Below, in pieces: positions 10,541 through 19,615 of a stretch of DNA of 64,000 bases. A program made the position numbers and the translations under genes. The DNA is from Dechloromonas sp. TW-R-39-2 (GTDB taxonomy: Bacteria; Pseudomonadota; Gammaproteobacteria; Burkholderiales; Rhodocyclaceae). Where the stretch lies: contig NZ_CP045202.1 of NCBI RefSeq assembly GCF_016864195.1, forward strand, positions 682,001-746,000. The letters are read 5' to 3'. Numbering within the stretch: position 1 is the first letter of the stretch; every line of letters starts with the position of its first letter. Below the pieces are notes generated by a model. It made no database searches. It saw nothing but the letters and a program-made list of their open reading frames with translations, and was not told the origin of the DNA.

Positions 10541-11356
10541 TTACTTGCCTCCGAACAGGCGCTTCAGCAGGCCCGGCTTGACGTAATCGACGAAGCGCAG
10601 CGGCTTGTCTTCGCCCAGGAAGCGGGCGATCACGTCGTTGTAAGCTTCGGCAGCGTCGGTTTCCTTCTGGTGAATGACCGGCGAGCCCTGGTTGGAGGCC
10701 TGCAGGACTTCTTCGGATTCAGGAATGACACCGATGATCGGCACGCGCAGGATTTCCTGGATGTCCTTGTACGACAGCATTTCGCCGGCTTCAACGCGGT
10801 TCGGGTTGTAGCGGGTGATCAGCAGGTGCTCTTTGACCGGCTCGCGACCTTCGATGGCGCGGCGCGATTTGGCCTGCAGGATGCCAAGGATGCGGTCGGA
10901 GTCGCGCACGGAGGAGACTTCCGGGTTGGTCACGACCAGCGCTTCGTCGGCAAAGGTCAGCGCCATCACGGCGCCGGATTCGATCCCGGCCGGCGAATCG
11001 CAGACGATGTAATCGAAGCCCTGATGGGTCAGTTCCTTGATGACCTTCTCGACGCCTTCTTCGCTCAGCGCATCCTTGTCTCGCGTTTGCGAGGCGGGCA
11101 GCACGTAGAGGTTGTCGCAGTGCTTGTCCTTGATCAGCGCCTGGGTCAGCGTCGCTTCGCCGTTGATGACGTTGATCAGGTCATAGACGACGCGGCGTTC
11201 GCAGCCCATGATCAGGTCGAGGTTGCGCAGGCCGACGTCGAAGTCGATCACGGCGGTCTTGAAGCCGCGCATGGCGAGGCCGGTGGAAAAGCTGGCGCTG
11301 GTGGTGGTCTTGCCGACCCCGCCTTTGCCGGAAGTTACGACGACGATTCTGGTCAC
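10541..11356 (-). CDS. minD: Septum site-determining ATPase MinD
   Basis: A 271 aa ParA/MinD ATPase. The deviant Walker A motif [10 protein letters not shown] lies at about residues 8-17, and the C-terminal amphipathic membrane-targeting helix is [16 protein letters not shown]. It binds the inner membrane with ATP, recruits the inhibitor MinC, and is released by MinE. The other operon members sit directly on both sides, with a 33-base gap to minC. Length and motifs are standard. Confidence 0.98.
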   Translation of the reverse strand: MTRIVVVTSGKGGVGKTTTSASFSTGLAMRGFKTAVIDFDVGLRNLDLIMGCERRVVYDLINVINGEATLTQALIKDKHCDNLYVLPASQTRDKDALSEEGVEKVIKELTHQGFDYIVCDSPAGIESGAVMALTFADEALVVTNPEVSSVRDSDRILGILQAKSRRAIEGREPVKEHLLITRYNPNRVEAGEMLSYKDIQEILRVPIIGVIPESEEVLQASNQGSPVIHQKETDAAEAYNDVIARFLGEDKPLRFVDYVKPGLLKRLFGGK

Positions 11357-11389
11357 GGTGATTTCTCGCTGGGTTTTGTTGGAATGGGT

Positions 11390-12178
11390 TTATCGGAGCG
11401 CCAGTGGGGCGATATTGAGTCGTGATTCGTTGCCTTCGCCGACCAGGCTGACAGTGGCGGGCTGACGTGCCAGTTCAGCTGGAACGCCGGCTTCGAAAGT
11501 GCGGTACAGACCGGCGACGGAAACCAGTTCGGCTTCCAGGCTGGTCGTGAAAATACGGGCATCCTTGTCGCCGCTGGCGCCGGCCAGGGCGCGTCCGCGC
11601 AATGGCGCATAGACGTGGATGTTGCCATCGGCAATGACTTCGGCACCGGCGCTGACCATGGCCATGATGACCAGATCGCAGCCGCGTGCGTAATAACGTT
11701 GTCCCGAGCGCAAGGGTTTGTCGAGAATGATGGTACGGATGGCCGGGGCTGCCTCGCTGACAGTGGCGGCTGCAGGTGTCTCAACTGCAGGTGCCGGCGC
11801 AGAAACAGGTGCCGGGGGCGTGGCTTCGGGTTCGACCTTGGCTGGCCGCGAGGCTCGCCCCAGTGCGTCGCCGGCCAGTGTCGGCAGGCCGGCGCTGGCC
11901 GCAGCGGCAGCCTGGGCATCCGGCAAGCCGCGGGTCGCTACGGCATGCAGGCCGGAGCCGCGCAACAGGCGGCGGATGTGGTCCCAGTCTGCGTTATCCG
12001 GAAGCTCGCCGGCCTGGCTGAAGTCGAGAATGGCCAGTTCGTTTTCGAAGAAGTCTGGGGCGTTGCCCGTAAGTTCTTCCAACGCGGCGTGAATATCCGC
12101 CGGATCGGTGGTCCGCAGAAGGGTCTGAATGATCTTGAGCGATGTGCCCTTGAACTGAATCGGTGAGTCTTTTGCCAT
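11390..12178 (-). CDS. minC: Septum site-determining protein MinC
   Basis: A 262 aa inhibitor of FtsZ polymerisation. The N-terminal domain (about 1-105) opens with PIQFKGTSLKIIQTLLR, a Pro/Ala-rich linker follows (about 110-155), and the C-terminal beta-helix domain begins LDKPLRSGQRYYARGCDLVIMAMVSAGAEV, the region that binds MinD. It is the first gene of the minCDE operon. The linker is longer and more Ala/Pro-rich than in enteric MinC (about 230 aa), which accounts for the extra length. Confidence 0.96.
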   Translation of the reverse strand: MAKDSPIQFKGTSLKIIQTLLRTTDPADIHAALEELTGNAPDFFENELAILDFSQAGELPDNADWDHIRRLLRGSGLHAVATRGLPDAQAAAAASAGLPTLAGDALGRASRPAKVEPEATPPAPVSAPAPAVETPAAATVSEAAPAIRTIILDKPLRSGQRYYARGCDLVIMAMVSAGAEVIADGNIHVYAPLRGRALAGASGDKDARIFTTSLEAELVSVAGLYRTFEAGVPAELARQPATVSLVGEGNESRLNIAPLALR

Positions 12179-12254
12179 GCCTTGCGAAGGGGGTTCGAAT
12201 GGGGCGAAATTATCCCACAGCAGCGCACCGAATAATGAAAATTGGCTGATCCCC

Positions 12255-12266
12255 GCGGTCGACCGC
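12255..12266. repeat. Perfect copy of the GCGGTCGACCGC palindrome (spacer copy 1)
   Basis: A 12-base perfect palindrome in the spacer between minC and the divergent histidine kinase gene, continued on the right as AGCAG. One of four perfect copies in the window. Confidence 0.8.
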
Positions 12267-12367
12267 AGCAGTCTGCCAAAAACGACCTGCCGGCATTGCC
12301 AGATTCTCGGTTGTCACATTTCAAAATAAGGCAGAATGATCTTATCGTACAGGGCAGGGATGATCCG

Positions 12368-14353
12368 GTGAGCAAGCTGTCGTTGCGGCAGGTGATGATT
12401 CTGGGGGTCGGTCTCGGCATTTTCTTGCCGGTGCTTTTCCTCGCCCCATGGCTGGTTCATAACCGCTACCATCAAGAACTCGAACTGCGTATTCATGCGC
12501 CGTTGGCTCAGTATGCCGACATGCTCTCGCATGCGATGAGTGGCCCGTTGTGGAATGTCGATGCTCCTTCTGCACTACCGCTGGTCAATGCCATTCTGAG
12601 TAATCAGGATGTGGTCAGCATTTCGGTAGATGACCAGGCACTTGGTTATTTCGTTCATAGCGAACATCCGGAAAGGCGGAGTGGCGGAAGTGTGCAGGCC
12701 AAGCGCGATGTGATGCACAACGACAAAGTAATCGGCCAGGTGAGAATCGAATTGACCACCAGTCGAATCGAAGCGCAATTGCTGGAGGATGCGCTGCGTT
12801 TTGCTTTCGCCGTATTTGCCCAGATTGCCTTTTCCTTTGTCTTTATTCTCCTGTTGTTCGAGCACCGAATGATGGCGCCGCTGCGTGAGTTGCTCCGAGG
12901 GGCTGCACGCCTGGCGCGTGGCGAACTTGATCAGCCGGTTGTCTGGCAGCGCCCCGATGAACTCGGGGTGCTGGCCAAGGGGCTGGACGATATGCGGGAA
13001 AAACTGGGTGGTCTTTTTTCCGAGCGCCAGATACAGAACCTTGCGCTGCAAAGAGAATTGGCAGAGCGACAGCGGGTGGAAGATGAACTGCGGGTCAGCC
13101 AGGCCAAATTTGCTGTTATTTTCCAGTCCTCGCCGGTGCCTATCCTGGTTGCCAGAGCATCTGATGACTATACCAAGGTGGATGTGAACGATGCCTGGCT
13201 CAGGCAGTTTCACTGGCAGCGCGACGATGCCGGGGTGCAGGCCGCCCAGTGGCGGGCCTTGTGGCAGGAGCCGGATGAGCGCCAGGCGGTCATGGTGCAA
13301 ATCGAGCAGCACAACGAGGTGCACGATCACGAAGCCATGTTGCGCCGAGCCGATGAGGATGATTATCGGCTGTGCTCGATCTCTGGCCGGAAAATCGAGA
13401 TCGTTGACGATGTGCTTCTGATTCTGGCCGTTGAGGACATCACAGAAAAACGTCGCAACGAGCTTGAGGTACGCATGCTGAACGCGCGCCTTGAGGACCG
13501 GGTAGCCGAACGGACGCAGGCTTTGCAGAAAGCCAACGATGAACTGAGTGAAACATTGCAGACCTTGCAGCGGGCTCAGGGCGAGTTGCTGCGCTCCGAA
13601 AAGCTGGCGGCGCTTGGGTCGTTGGTGGCCGGTGTGGCGCATGAGTTGAATACGCCGATCGGCATCGGCGTCACCGTGGCCAGTACACTGCAGGAAGATA
13701 GTCTTGCCTTTGCCCGTGCGGCAAACGAAGGCTTGAGCCGTTCAAGGCTGAATCAGTTTGTCGACAAGACGCGCACGGCGAGCGATTTGCTGATGCGCAG
13801 CCTGGGACGTGCGGCTGAGCTGATCAGCAGTTTCAAGCAGGTTGCCGTTGACCAGACCAGCGCCCAGCGCCGGGTTTTCAAGCTGGCTGAGCTGGTCCAC
13901 GAAATCGTGCTGACGCTCGGGCCGAGCATTCGCAAGACCCCGTTTACCGTGAGCAGCGATATTCCAGCCGATATCGTGCTTGACAGTTTTCCCGGACATC
14001 TCGGGCAAGTGCTGATCAACTTGGTCAACAATGCCCTGGTGCACGCTTTTGAAGGTCAAGGTGAGGGACATGTCCTGATTGCGGCACAAGCAATCGACGC
14101 GGAACATATCCGGATTACGGTGAGCGATGATGGCAAGGGAATCGCCGAGCAGGACCTGCCGCGAATTTTCGATCCATTTTTTACTACCCGGCTTGGTCAG
14201 GGCGGCAGTGGATTGGGGCTGAACATTGTCCATAATCTGGTCAGCGGACCTTTGCGCGGCAGCATTTCAGTGAGCAGTATCCCCACCGTTGGAACCACAT
14301 TCACCCTGCAGTTGCAGCGTATCGGGCAGGAAACGAGCGATTGCAGCCTGTAG
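12368..14353 (+). CDS. Membrane sensor histidine kinase with HAMP and PAS domains
   Basis: A 661 aa sensor kinase. A first membrane span (about 8-30) and a second (about 137-160) enclose a periplasmic sensor region; a HAMP linker follows (about 161-215), then a PAS-like domain (about 245-370), a coiled coil, and the kinase core. The phospho-accepting His is in GVAHELNTPIGIG (residue 425). The ATP-binding domain shows LVNNALVHAF, DDGKGI and GGSGLGLNIV. The start is set at GTG 12368, behind GGCAGGGA; the frame is open to 12242 but the extra segment runs through the palindrome and looks non-coding. No receiver or response regulator is adjacent, so it is an orphan kinase. The neighbour is a solute-binding protein on the other strand. 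Confidence 0.85.
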   Translation: MSKLSLRQVMILGVGLGIFLPVLFLAPWLVHNRYHQELELRIHAPLAQYADMLSHAMSGPLWNVDAPSALPLVNAILSNQDVVSISVDDQALGYFVHSEHPERRSGGSVQAKRDVMHNDKVIGQVRIELTTSRIEAQLLEDALRFAFAVFAQIAFSFVFILLLFEHRMMAPLRELLRGAARLARGELDQPVVWQRPDELGVLAKGLDDMREKLGGLFSERQIQNLALQRELAERQRVEDELRVSQAKFAVIFQSSPVPILVARASDDYTKVDVNDAWLRQFHWQRDDAGVQAAQWRALWQEPDERQAVMVQIEQHNEVHDHEAMLRRADEDDYRLCSISGRKIEIVDDVLLILAVEDITEKRRNELEVRMLNARLEDRVAERTQALQKANDELSETLQTLQRAQGELLRSEKLAALGSLVAGVAHELNTPIGIGVTVASTLQEDSLAFARAANEGLSRSRLNQFVDKTRTASDLLMRSLGRAAELISSFKQVAVDQTSAQRRVFKLAELVHEIVLTLGPSIRKTPFTVSSDIPADIVLDSFPGHLGQVLINLVNNALVHAFEGQGEGHVLIAAQAIDAEHIRITVSDDGKGIAEQDLPRIFDPFFTTRLGQGGSGLGLNIVHNLVSGPLRGSISVSSIPTVGTTFTLQLQRIGQETSDCSL

Positions 14354-14377
14354 ACCGCAGCAAGGCCCGGCTCTGGC

Positions 14378-15202
14378 TTACTGGGGCGAGTCTGGCAGGT
14401 CGTTGAGCATCTGGCGGGCGTAGTCTGCGCCAATATGTCGGTTGTAGATGCGGAGCAGCGTTCCGTCGCTGCGCATTTTACGCAGTGTCGCATTCAGTAG
14501 CTGGAAGGTCTGGGGTGAGATCTGGCTGCGGGACAGTACCAGTCCATGGACCAATTGTTCGTTGGGGACCCAGTCCAGGGTGACCACCTTGTCTTCAAGC
14601 GCATAGCGTTTGAGCAAGGGGACAAAGGCGGTGGGCAGGGAAAGCATGGCGTCGATGCGCTGGTGCCGGAAAAGACGGTACACATCATCGATGTCGGCAA
14701 TTTCCTGGACCCGTCCCATGGCTCGCAGGCGATCCAGCCAGGCATCATAGGTCGGGCCGTGCCTGAATCCCTTGACGACCCCGATCCTGAGTGCAGGATC
14801 GTTCAGGAATGCATTCAAATCGACGATTCCTGCTGCTTGTTCGCGATGCAGGATGAGGCGGTTGCGTGCCGTGAAATAAGGAATGAACTGGGCGAATTTG
14901 AGCCGTTCCGGGCTGGCGATACCGGACACGGTGGCATCAAGCTTGCCGGTTTCAAGCTGGGTCCAGATGCGGACCCGTGATTCAAGACGGGTGTCGAAGG
15001 CGCACCCGCTGCGTTTGGCCAGTTCATCGACGACATCTTTGTCGATGCCTGTGTGCTCACCATTGGGCGTCCGTTGATAGAGCGCACCCAGCTCGTAGTA
15101 GGCAAGGCTGATGTTTTTGCCGCAGGGCGCGCCTGTAGCTGCGGTCGACACCAGCGAGCAGGCCAAAACGAAGGGGATGAATCCGGACGGGCGGAGTGCC
15201 AT
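14378..15202 (-). CDS. Periplasmic solute-binding protein, family 3 (amino-acid type)
   Basis: A 274 aa exported protein of the SBP_bac_3 type. The signal peptide is MALRPSGFIPFVLACSLVSTAATG, cut before APCGKN. The mature part has the two-lobe binding-protein pattern, with GIDKDVVDELAKRSG, the lobe-1 marker LDATVSGIASPERLKFAQF and the lobe-2 marker LRIGVVKGFRHG. Start placed at 15202; a longer frame to 15262 would put 20 polar residues before the signal peptide. No permease is adjacent, so it may serve a distant transporter, or act as a sensor accessory to the convergent histidine kinase, 24 bases away. Confidence 0.8.
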   Translation of the reverse strand: MALRPSGFIPFVLACSLVSTAATGAPCGKNISLAYYELGALYQRTPNGEHTGIDKDVVDELAKRSGCAFDTRLESRVRIWTQLETGKLDATVSGIASPERLKFAQFIPYFTARNRLILHREQAAGIVDLNAFLNDPALRIGVVKGFRHGPTYDAWLDRLRAMGRVQEIADIDDVYRLFRHQRIDAMLSLPTAFVPLLKRYALEDKVVTLDWVPNEQLVHGLVLSRSQISPQTFQLLNATLRKMRSDGTLLRIYNRHIGADYARQMLNDLPDSPQ

Positions 15203-15274
15203 GGTGTCCTGCTCTGGGTTGGATCTGGGTTTGTTCTGGGGAAATGCTTGCCGACTAGCCACGCAGCGGTGTTG

Positions 15275-15303
15275 TTCGATTGTTGGACGATCGCAGGTAA
15301 AAT
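15275..15303 (+). promoter_or_regulatory. Candidate promoter of gpmI
   Basis: TTCGAT (15275-15280) and TAAAAT (15298-15303) with a 17-base spacer, about 87 bases before the gpmI start in the divergent region. The -10 match is good and the -35 match is weak. Confidence 0.35.
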
Positions 15304-15389
15304 GTCAAATTAATCAAAAATTCACCAGTCTTCTCGGATTTGACGACGAGTCAGCCCTGGTTTCTGTCAATTCTTGCTGGAATTTCCCC

Positions 15390-17030
15390 ATGCTACAAAA
15401 GCTCTCCTCGTTCGCCGGTGTTCAAGGTCCAGTCGTGACTATCGTGATGGATGGTTACGGCATCCCGAAATCTGAAGTCGGTAGTGCCATCGCCGCGGCA
15501 CGCAAGCCGGTGCTCGATCGCCTGTTCGCCACCTGCCCGAATATCAGCTTGCGGGCACACGGCACCGCCGTCGGCATGCCGTCCGATGATGACATGGGGA
15601 ATTCCGAAGTCGGCCACAACGCGATCGGCGCCGGTCAGGTGTACAGCCAGGGGGCGGCACTGGTTGCCGGGGCGATTGCTTCCGGTGCCATCTGGCAGGG
15701 TGAGGCGTGGCAACAGATCATCGCCGGTGCCAAGGCTGGGCGTGGCGTGGTCCATATGATCGGCCTGTTTTCGGATGGCAACGTACACAGCCATATCGAC
15801 CACCTCAAGGCGATGGTCGTGCAAGCCCGGGCCGAAGGTGTGCGTACGGTTCGTATCCATGCCCTGCTTGATGGGCGCGATGTGCCGGAAACCAGTGCGC
15901 TGGACTACGTCGTTCCCTTCGAAAGTTTCCTGGCCGGCCTGAATGGCGCCGATTTCGATGCGCGCATTGCTTCTGGCGGCGGACGTCAGCACATCACGAT
16001 GGATCGTTACGATGCCAATTGGGCGATGGTCGAGGCTGGCTGGAAAACGCATGTGCTGGGCGAGGGCCAGCAGTTCACCAACGCGCTTGCTGCGGTCAAC
16101 GGCCTGCGCGAGCAAAATCCGGGCACGATCGACCAGGATCTGCCGGCCTTTGTCATCGGTGAAAATGGCCAGCCAATCGGTCGTGTCGAAGATGGTGATT
16201 CGGTGGTTTTCTTCAATTTCCGCGGCGACCGCGCGATTGAAATCACCCGCGCCTTCGAAGAAGCTGCCTTCGATAAATTCGACCGTGTCCGCTGGCCCAA
16301 GGTGACCTATGCCGGCATGCTGCAATATGACGGTGACCTGAAGTTGCCGGCTCGCTTCCTGGTTGCGCCGCCAGCGATCAAGGACACCACTGGCGAGTGG
16401 TTCGCCAAATCCGGAATCAGCCAGTTCGCCTGCTCTGAAACGCAGAAATTCGGCCATGTGACTTATTTCTGGAACGGCAATCGCTCCGGCAAATTCGACG
16501 GCGAAACCTGGCTGGAAGTGCCGAGCGACGTGGTGCCCTTTGAACAGCGTCCGTGGATGAAGGCCGCTGAAATTGCCGATGCCATGGTGGCGGCGATCCA
16601 GTCCGGTCAGTACCGGACCCTGCGGTGCAATTTCGCCAATGGCGACATGGTTGGGCATACCGGAAATTTCCGCGCGGCCACCATGGCGGTCGAGGCGGTC
16701 GACCTGGCGCTCGGGCGTGTTTTGCAAGCACTTGAAGCGGCCGGGGGCGTCGCGTTGATTACGGCTGACCACGGCAATGCCGACGAAATGTACGAACTCG
16801 ACAAAAAGACCAAGCAGCCGGCGCAGAATCCCGATGGCTCCTTCCAGGCCAAGACCGCGCACACCCTGAACCCCGTGCCGCTCATCCTGGCTGACTATGC
16901 CACGGGCGGCAAGCTGGGCCTTAAGCCGGTGGACAAGGCCGGTTTGTCGAATATTGCGGCAACGGTAGCCAACCTGCTGGGGCTTGAAAAGCATGCCGCA
17001 TGGGATGAAAGCTTGCTCGACGTGCGCTGA
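15390..17030 (+). CDS. gpmI: 2,3-bisphosphoglycerate-independent phosphoglycerate mutase, plant/protist-type
   Basis: A 546 aa cofactor-independent phosphoglycerate mutase that interconverts 3- and 2-phosphoglycerate using two metal ions. The metal site opens with VMDGYGI, and the phosphorylated Ser is in DDDMGNSEVGHNAIGAG (Ser about residue 72). Other marks are HALLDGRDVPETS, NFRGDRAIE and the C-terminal TADHGNADEM. It is longer than the 514 aa E. coli enzyme. The wording PSDDDMGNSEVGHNAIGAG and an insertion after TADHGNADEMYELD resemble plant and trypanosomatid enzymes. The start ATG 15390 is set by alignment; the frame is open far upstream across the divergent promoter region. Confidence 0.93.
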   Translation: MLQKLSSFAGVQGPVVTIVMDGYGIPKSEVGSAIAAARKPVLDRLFATCPNISLRAHGTAVGMPSDDDMGNSEVGHNAIGAGQVYSQGAALVAGAIASGAIWQGEAWQQIIAGAKAGRGVVHMIGLFSDGNVHSHIDHLKAMVVQARAEGVRTVRIHALLDGRDVPETSALDYVVPFESFLAGLNGADFDARIASGGGRQHITMDRYDANWAMVEAGWKTHVLGEGQQFTNALAAVNGLREQNPGTIDQDLPAFVIGENGQPIGRVEDGDSVVFFNFRGDRAIEITRAFEEAAFDKFDRVRWPKVTYAGMLQYDGDLKLPARFLVAPPAIKDTTGEWFAKSGISQFACSETQKFGHVTYFWNGNRSGKFDGETWLEVPSDVVPFEQRPWMKAAEIADAMVAAIQSGQYRTLRCNFANGDMVGHTGNFRAATMAVEAVDLALGRVLQALEAAGGVALITADHGNADEMYELDKKTKQPAQNPDGSFQAKTAHTLNPVPLILADYATGGKLGLKPVDKAGLSNIAATVANLLGLEKHAAWDESLLDVR

Positions 17031-17052
17031 TTCAGGTTTTTGCAGCAATCAG

Positions 17053-17085
17053 GGGCGTGTGGCCGAGCGGCGCACGCCCTTTTTG
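17053..17085 (+). terminator. Rho-independent terminator after gpmI
   Basis: Stem GGGCGTG (17053-17059) / CACGCCC (17073-17079), with an inner GCC/GGC stem, followed by TTTTTGTTTTT. Confidence 0.85.
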
Positions 17086-17209
17086 TTTTTGCATCTGCAA
17101 AAAAACCTTTTTCAGGTTGAATTGGCCATGCTTTAGGGTGACAATTCCGCCCTTCGCCTGTCTGTGGTGTTTTTGCCGCGCTTTCAGGTCCTTTTTGGGT
17201 GGATAAAGC

Positions 17210-18007
17210 ATGAAAAAGCAGATTTCCGGTTTGATGCTGGCCTTCGCTGCCAGCGCCCTGTTGGTCGGTTGCGGCAAGAAAGAAGAGGCCGCCCCGGCCG
17301 CCATTCCGGCGCCGCCGGCACTGAGCAAGATTGTGGTCGGCCTGGATGACAACTTCCCGCCGATGGGCTTCCGTGACGAAAAAAATGCCTTGATCGGTTT
17401 CGATATCGATCTGGCTCGTGAAGCGGCCAAGCGCCTTGGCGCCGAAGTTGAGTTCAAGCCGATCGACTGGAATGCCAAGGAAGCCGAGTTGGGCGGCAAG
17501 CGCGTCGATGTGCTGTGGAATGGTTTGACGATCACCGACAAGCGCAAGGAACAGATCGCCTTCACCGCGCCTTATCTGGAAAATCGCCAGATCATCGTCG
17601 TCGTGGCCAATTCGCCGATCAAGACCAAGGCTGACCTGGCCGGCAAGATTGTCGGCGTCCAGGAAGGCAGCAGTGCGGTCGAAGCCATCGAGAAGGATGC
17701 CGCCGGTAAAACCGTCAAGGAACTGAAGAAATTCGGCGACAACGTTACGGCGTTGATGGATCTGACGGCGGGTCGCCTCGAAGCGCTGGTCGTCGATGAA
17801 GTCGTCGGTCGCTATTACACCGCCAAGAAGCCGGGTGATTATCTGGTGCTGGACGACCATTTTGGTACCGAAGAATACGGTGTCGGTGTTCGCAAGGATG
17901 ATGCCGACTTGCTCGCCAAGCTGCAAAAAGCCATGAACGAGATGAAGCAGGACGGTTCTGCCGCCCGTATCTCGACGCAGTGGTTCGGCAAGAACATCGT
18001 CAAGTAA
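17210..18007 (+). CDS. Amino acid ABC transporter substrate-binding lipoprotein
   Basis: A 265 aa polar amino acid binding protein. The lipoprotein signal ends in the lipobox LLVGC, with Cys 21 as the lipid anchor, followed by a Lys/Glu and Ala/Pro linker. The mature protein shows the family-3 pattern: IVVGLDDNFPPMGFRDE, GFDIDLAREAAKRLG, VDVLWNGLTITDKRKEQIAFT, and GKIVGVQEGSSA. It is first in a three-gene operon with a permease and an ATPase. A hairpin in the 68-base gap to the permease may keep binding-protein message in excess. The substrate is probably a polar amino acid, such as cystine, glutamine or arginine; I cannot narrow it. Confidence 0.92.
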   Translation: MKKQISGLMLAFAASALLVGCGKKEEAAPAAIPAPPALSKIVVGLDDNFPPMGFRDEKNALIGFDIDLAREAAKRLGAEVEFKPIDWNAKEAELGGKRVDVLWNGLTITDKRKEQIAFTAPYLENRQIIVVVANSPIKTKADLAGKIVGVQEGSSAVEAIEKDAAGKTVKELKKFGDNVTALMDLTAGRLEALVVDEVVGRYYTAKKPGDYLVLDDHFGTEEYGVGVRKDDADLLAKLQKAMNEMKQDGSAARISTQWFGKNIVK

Positions 18008-18036
18008 TTTTTCACCCGCCGTACGCAGGGTTTTTT

Positions 18037-18059
18037 CGGGGTGGCCGTCGGCTGCCCCG
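18037..18059 (+). other. Hairpin between binding-protein and permease genes
   Basis: Stem CGGGG (18037-18041) / CCCCG (18055-18059) with an inner GCC/GGC pair set. There is no following U-run. The position suits partial termination or 3' end protection of the upstream message. Confidence 0.45.
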
Positions 18060-18075
18060 ATGACAAGGCCGGTCC

Positions 18076-18729
18076 ATGGACTACATCATTCAAATTCTCG
18101 GCCCCCTGCTCCAGGGGACGGTAGTGACCCTCCAGGTCTTCTTCGCGACCCTGGTGCTCGCCGTTCCGCTCGGTCTGGGGCTGGCCCTGATCCGTCTGTC
18201 GCACTGGCGCATGGCCAGCGGCCTGGTCAGCGGTTACATCTGGCTGATGCGCGGCACGCCGCTGATGCTGCAGATGTTGTTCATCTACTTCGCCTTGCCT
18301 TTCGTGCCTTATGTCGGCATTCGTCTGCCTGACTTTCCGGCTGCGATTGTTGCCTTCGTGCTGAACTACGCGGCTTATTTCGCGGAAATCTTCCGTGCCG
18401 GCATCCAGTCGATCGGTCGCGGCCAGTATGAGGCCGGGCAAGTGCTCGGGCTGACCTACTGGCAGACGATGCGGCGCATCATCCTGCCGCAGATGGTCAA
18501 GCGCATCCTGCCGCCGATGAGCAACGAGACCATCACGCTGGTCAAGGATACGTCGCTGATTTACGTGTTGGCCATGAATGATCTGCTGCGTGCGGCGCGC
18601 GGTATTGTCCAGCGCGATTTCACGACCATGCCTTTCGTCGTCGCCGCTGCTTTTTATCTGGTCATGACGCTGATCCTGACCTGGGGCTTCATGCGCCTGG
18701 AGAAAAAATATGCCGTCTATGACGACTGA
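18076..18729 (+). CDS. Amino acid ABC transporter permease (HisM/GlnP type)
   Basis: A 217 aa inner membrane permease. It carries the HEQM-type permease domain beginning LLQGTVVTLQVFFATLVLAVPLGLGLALIR, the LMRGTPLMLQMLFIYF segment, and the cytoplasmic EAA loop EAGQVLGLTYWQTMRRIILPQ (about residues 117-137), which contacts the ATPase. Normal size for this family, which often works as a homodimer when only one permease gene is present, as here. Its 3' end overlaps the start of the ATPase gene by 20 bases. Confidence 0.93.
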   Translation: MDYIIQILGPLLQGTVVTLQVFFATLVLAVPLGLGLALIRLSHWRMASGLVSGYIWLMRGTPLMLQMLFIYFALPFVPYVGIRLPDFPAAIVAFVLNYAAYFAEIFRAGIQSIGRGQYEAGQVLGLTYWQTMRRIILPQMVKRILPPMSNETITLVKDTSLIYVLAMNDLLRAARGIVQRDFTTMPFVVAAAFYLVMTLILTWGFMRLEKKYAVYDD

Positions 18730-19486
18730 GCCGATGATTTCGGCGCTTGATATCCACAAGCAGTTTGCGGGTGTCGAGGTGCTCAAGGGCGTTTCGCTGG
18801 AGTTGGGGAAGGGCGAAGTCGTTGCCGTGATCGGCCCGTCCGGTTCGGGGAAAAGCACTTTCCTGCGCTGCATGAACCAACTTGAGACGATTGATCGCGG
18901 TCAACTGGTCATCGAAGGCGAAATGCTGGCCAGTACGGATGCGCAAGGGCTTTGCCGCTATGTTCCGGAAGCCGAGGCGCGACGCATCTGTCGCAAAATG
19001 GGCATGGTTTTCCAGCAGTTCAACCTTTTTCCGCATCTGACCGTGTTGCAGAACATCATCGAAGCACCACTGACCGTCAAGGGCATGCCCCGCGATGCGG
19101 CCGTTCCGTTGGCCGAGGCGCTGCTGCGCAAGGTTGGTTTGCTCGACAAGCGCGACAGTTATCCCTCGCGCCTTTCCGGTGGCCAGAAGCAGCGTGTGGC
19201 GATTGCCCGTGCGCTGGCGATGGAGCCGGACATCATGTTGTTCGACGAACCGACTTCGGCACTGGATCCGGAGTTGACCGGGGAAGTGCTGCGTACGATC
19301 CGGCAACTGGCCGATGAGCACATGACGATGCTGGTAGTGACGCACGAAATGGCTTTCGCCCGCGATGTGTCGAGCCGGGTGATCTTCATGGATGGTGGCC
19401 ATATCGTCGAGCAGGGGCCGCCCGGTGAGTTTTTTGCCAATCCACAGCAGGCACGGACCCGCGCTTTTCTCAATCACCTCGGCTGA
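18710..19486 (+). CDS. Amino acid ABC transporter ATP-binding protein (GlnQ type)
   Basis: A 258 aa ATPase of the polar amino acid uptake class. Walker A is GPSGSGKST (about residues 44-52), the Q-loop lies in MVFQQFNLFPHLTVLQN, the signature is LSGGQKQRVAIARAL, Walker B is IMLFDEPTSALDPE, and the switch His is in VVTHEM. The start at 18710 overlaps the permease end and has GGAG 7 bases upstream; the ATG at 18719 is a second possibility. It energises uptake with the preceding permease and lipoprotein. Confidence 0.95.
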   Translation: MPSMTTEPMISALDIHKQFAGVEVLKGVSLELGKGEVVAVIGPSGSGKSTFLRCMNQLETIDRGQLVIEGEMLASTDAQGLCRYVPEAEARRICRKMGMVFQQFNLFPHLTVLQNIIEAPLTVKGMPRDAAVPLAEALLRKVGLLDKRDSYPSRLSGGQKQRVAIARALAMEPDIMLFDEPTSALDPELTGEVLRTIRQLADEHMTMLVVTHEMAFARDVSSRVIFMDGGHIVEQGPPGEFFANPQQARTRAFLNHLG

Positions 19487-19553
19487 GATTTCTGTCGCAG
19501 CTTGGTCTGCCAACACTTCGGTTTTTTCGAAAATTTGGTGATATTAATCAGAC

Positions 19554-19583
19554 TGTAACGATGTGTGTCTACATGACTACAAT
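19554..19583 (+). promoter_or_regulatory. Candidate promoter of the TerC-family gene
   Basis: A TACAAT -10 box (19578-19583) with a poor -35 (TGTAAC, 19554-19559) at an 18-base spacing, 33 bases before the gene. This is the best candidate in the 129-base gap. Confidence 0.35.
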
Positions 19584-19615
19584 CGCCATCTTCAAATGTT
19601 TTCAGGACTGATCCC

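Noticed and set aside
15111..15389. A 93-codon upstream extension of gpmI
   Set aside because: It crosses the divergent promoter region and the signal-peptide coding part of the opposing gene, and family members start at the ATG at 15390.
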